Assembly: GCF_900168115.1 (NCBI RefSeq)
Contig: NZ_FUZC01000015.1
Span: 1 to 64,000, forward strand
DNA from: Salegentibacter salinarum
GTDB taxonomy: Bacteria; Bacteroidota; Bacteroidia; Flavobacteriales; Flavobacteriaceae
Direction of reading: 5' to 3'
DNA length: 64,000 nt
The notes beneath the pieces were generated by a model. The model was not told the origin of the DNA. It was given only the letters and a program-made list of their open reading frames with translations, and did no database searches. How positions within the stretch are numbered: the stretch's first letter is position 1; the number at the start of each line of letters is the position of its first letter. Below, piece after piece: positions 62,137-64,000 of this stretch. A program made the position numbers and the translations under genes.

Positions 62137-64000
62137 TTATTTCATTAATTTAATATTATAAACACCCGCAGTTCGAGAGCCATTCACGGCCTCAATGCGG
62201 ATTGCTATATGCTTCAAATTTTGTTCTTTTATTTTCTTTGGCAGTTGGTAATCTTTAGTATAAAATTGCTTGTTTAATTCTGTCTCAAAATGTTCTTCTG
62301 CTATTTCAACGTTATTTACAAAGATTTTGAATTTTCGGTTAACGTCTTTTCCGAAATAAGTCAGCCGTATTTTCTTCGCTTCATTTTCCTTATCTTCTAA
62401 TTCGTAGCTAAACCACCCTGAAGCATCTCTCCAGTGTTCTCCTAAATTTACTCCGGCATTAGAGTTCTCACTTTTTATAAAATGATCTGACTCGGGCTGC
62501 TGTTCTCCGGTAGCAACCTGGTCTATCGTTAATTCGGCTAATTCTCTTTCTATCTTTTCCCGTTCTACTCTTGCTTTCTGAATATTCTCAAAGCTTTCCG
62601 GGGTTTCTATTGGTAAATAAATGGCATAGCGGCCTTCATGAATATCGTAGAAAGGAACAAACTTCAGATCTTTAAATTTCTCCGGAAAAATTATTTCTTT
62701 TGCTGAAAATTTCAAATTTTCACCGTCAACCCGTTTTATCTTTTTTACCCAATCCTCATCGTTTTCAGCTAAAAAAATCGGTAAATTTGAAAGCGCAATT
62801 TTTTCGCCTTCAGCAATATGACCACCTCTACTATCATCAGCAAATTGACCGTCAAGATTTTCATCTCCAAGCTTTGTTCCCAGAACAATTGGCCCATATT
62901 TTAAGGCGAAGAAACCTGAATCATCAGGCAATTTTTCAAAACCAATTTTCATAGGTAATTTGATATGAATTTCATCACCGTTTTCCCAAACCCGGTTAAT
63001 GCTTACATAGCTTCCGGGTTTATTAGAGTGTTCGTATAGCTCATCATTAATGAAAATTTCAAATTCTCCTTCAGTAATCCAATCAGGGTATCTTAAACGC
63101 AGTTCAAATTCCTGAGCTTTCTCCGTTTCAATAGAAAAATTTGCGGATTCAGCATTTGGAAAATCAGTTTTCTGAACAATTTTGAGGTTTTTTTCCTTCC
63201 AATTAAGTACAGAAGAAATAAACAGGTTCACGAACAGGGCATTACTGGAGTGCGCATAGATAAATTGATTGTATTTCCCATGGTTTTCCATTCCTGAGCC
63301 AACACAACACCAAAAACTGGTTTCCGGCTGAGAATATACCCTATAATGTCCAGGTCTCATTGGGGTGAAATAAACAAAACCACCTTTTTCTGGATGCTGG
63401 GAAGATAAAATATGGTTGTACAGCGCGGTTTCGTAGTAATCTATATATTTTTCATTGGGTTCAGCCACAAATAATTTCTCGCTTAACCTCAACATATTAT
63501 ATGTATTACAGGTTTCCGGACCTTGTACACTCGAAATCATTTCTGAAAAATCGTTCTTAGAATGAAAATGTTCCCTCACACTATTCCCTCCAATTGCAAC
63601 TGTTCTATGGTTCACTACATTTTCCCAAAAGTAAGTTGCAGAATTATGAAAATCATTATTATCATCTAAAGCGGCTATTGTTTGAAAACCAATTACTTTC
63701 GGAATCTGGGTATTGGCATGCATTCCATTTAGAACATCTATATTTTTAGCTAATGGATTAAGTAATTTTTTATGTGAGAACCTTTTTGCTAAGTCCAAAT
63801 ACTTTGTTTCACCGGTAATTCTAGCTAAATCTGCAAAAACTTCATTAAGACCACCGTGTTCCGAGATAAGAATTTCCTGCATTTGTTCATCTGAAAGTTG
63901 AGCCGTAGTATCCATCATCCAATCGGTAAAATCAACTAACATTTCTAAAGCAAGTTCATTTCCTGCAATAAGATAAGCATCTCTTAAACCGGCATAGGTT
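62137..64000 (-). CDS. GH127 beta-L-arabinofuranosidase (N-terminus beyond the right edge)
   Basis: Removes beta-L-arabinofuranose from arabinosides (DUF1680). Zinc/cysteine site is present: E-T-C in G-P-E-T-C-N-T-Y and Cys-Cys in F-W-C-C-V-G-S-G-M-E-N-H. The frame is open through 64000 (T-Y-A-G-L-R-D-A-Y ahead of the first Met at 63942), so the start lies outside the window and 63942 is an internal Met. The alpha/alpha barrel occupies the visible N-terminal half; beta-sandwich parts follow. First visible gene of the arabinan operon. Confidence 0.9.
   Translation of the reverse strand, partial: TYAGLRDAYLIAGNELALEMLVDFTDWMMDTTAQLSDEQMQEILISEHGGLNEVFADLARITGETKYLDLAKRFSHKKLLNPLAKNIDVLNGMHANTQIPKVIGFQTIAALDDNNDFHNSATYFWENVVNHRTVAIGGNSVREHFHSKNDFSEMISSVQGPETCNTYNMLRLSEKLFVAEPNEKYIDYYETALYNHILSSQHPEKGGFVYFTPMRPGHYRVYSQPETSFWCCVGSGMENHGKYNQFIYAHSSNALFVNLFISSVLNWKEKNLKIVQKTDFPNAESANFSIETEKAQEFELRLRYPDWITEGEFEIFINDELYEHSNKPGSYVSINRVWENGDEIHIKLPMKIGFEKLPDDSGFFALKYGPIVLGTKLGDENLDGQFADDSRGGHIAEGEKIALSNLPIFLAENDEDWVKKIKRVDGENLKFSAKEIIFPEKFKDLKFVPFYDIHEGRYAIYLPIETPESFENIQKARVEREKIERELAELTIDQVATGEQQPESDHFIKSENSNAGVNLGEHWRDASGWFSYELEDKENEAKKIRLTYFGKDVNRKFKIFVNNVEIAEEHFETELNKQFYTKDYQLPKKIKEQNLKHIAIRIEAVNGSRTAGVYNIKLMK

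Noticed and set aside
1-64000. CRISPR arrays, prophage, rRNA or DNA-transposon genes
   Set aside because: No direct-repeat/spacer pattern, phage structural or integrase genes, rRNA or transposase frames were seen.

Overview
The window is chromosomal DNA of a marine or saline-type Flavobacteriaceae (Bacteroidota), of the Gramella/Salegentibacter/Zunongwangia kind; the genus is inferred from general gene content, not proven. Pointers are the low G+C, promoters of the Bacteroidota type (TTTG, about 20 nt, then TAnnTTTG, best seen before tRNA-Phe), weak ribosome binding sites, many short lipoprotein signals, a mevalonate-pathway gene pair (class II HMG-CoA reductase plus a GYDIA-type GHMP kinase), and LptC/PpiD/CorC-type envelope clusters.

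Left part (1-24.8 kb), mostly housekeeping. The 5' end of a group II intron lies on the minus strand at the left edge, directly after the terminator of a tail-specific protease gene. Then come surE, a small membrane protein, lpxB and an NlpC/P60 lipoprotein, followed by a clearly decayed comEC remnant with a nonsense codon and a 1-nt frameshift that can be placed to the base. Next are a thioredoxin-fold protein, a dipeptidyl peptidase IV plus POT peptide transporter operon, the mevalonate pair, and a long minus-strand envelope cluster (coaX, beta-barrel protein, TPR protein, lptC, small membrane protein, CorC/HlyC-type protein, PpiD/SurA-type foldase). A tRNA-Phe gene is followed by a minus-strand non-coding RNA candidate that has its own promoter and terminator. 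A TPR sensor kinase and response regulator close this part.

Central part (25-47 kb), a glucuronoxylan utilisation locus. A LacI-type regulator sits among two divergent operons. The minus operon runs GH3 - uxaC - kdgK - eda - TRAP transporter (dctP, dctQ, dctM). The plus operon runs GH67 - SDR (probable uxuB) - uxuA - GH10 xylanase - GH115 - (gap) Gfo/Idh/MocA. Two GH43 enzymes flank the regulator side. Together the enzymes would cut xylan (GH10), strip (methyl)glucuronate (GH115, GH67), cut xylo-oligosaccharides (GH3, GH43), import the uronate (TRAP), and run glucuronate to pyruvate and glyceraldehyde-3-phosphate (UxaC, UxuB, UxuA, KdgK, Eda). A palindromic motif CAAYCGWTTG occurs in front of these genes; in two cases it lies exactly 6 nt after the -7 box, which suggests the LacI operator.

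Right part (47-64 kb). An SMP-30-like lactonase, aldo/keto reductase, GapN-like aldehyde dehydrogenase and a carbohydrate esterase are followed by an L-arabinose operon on the minus strand (araB - araD - araA - aldose 1-epimerase - SSS symporter). Upstream of that is an arabinan/arabinoside-cleaving operon (GH127, cut by the right edge, and three GH43 enzymes). No SusC/SusD pair lies anywhere in the 39 kb of carbohydrate genes, which is unusual for Bacteroidota.
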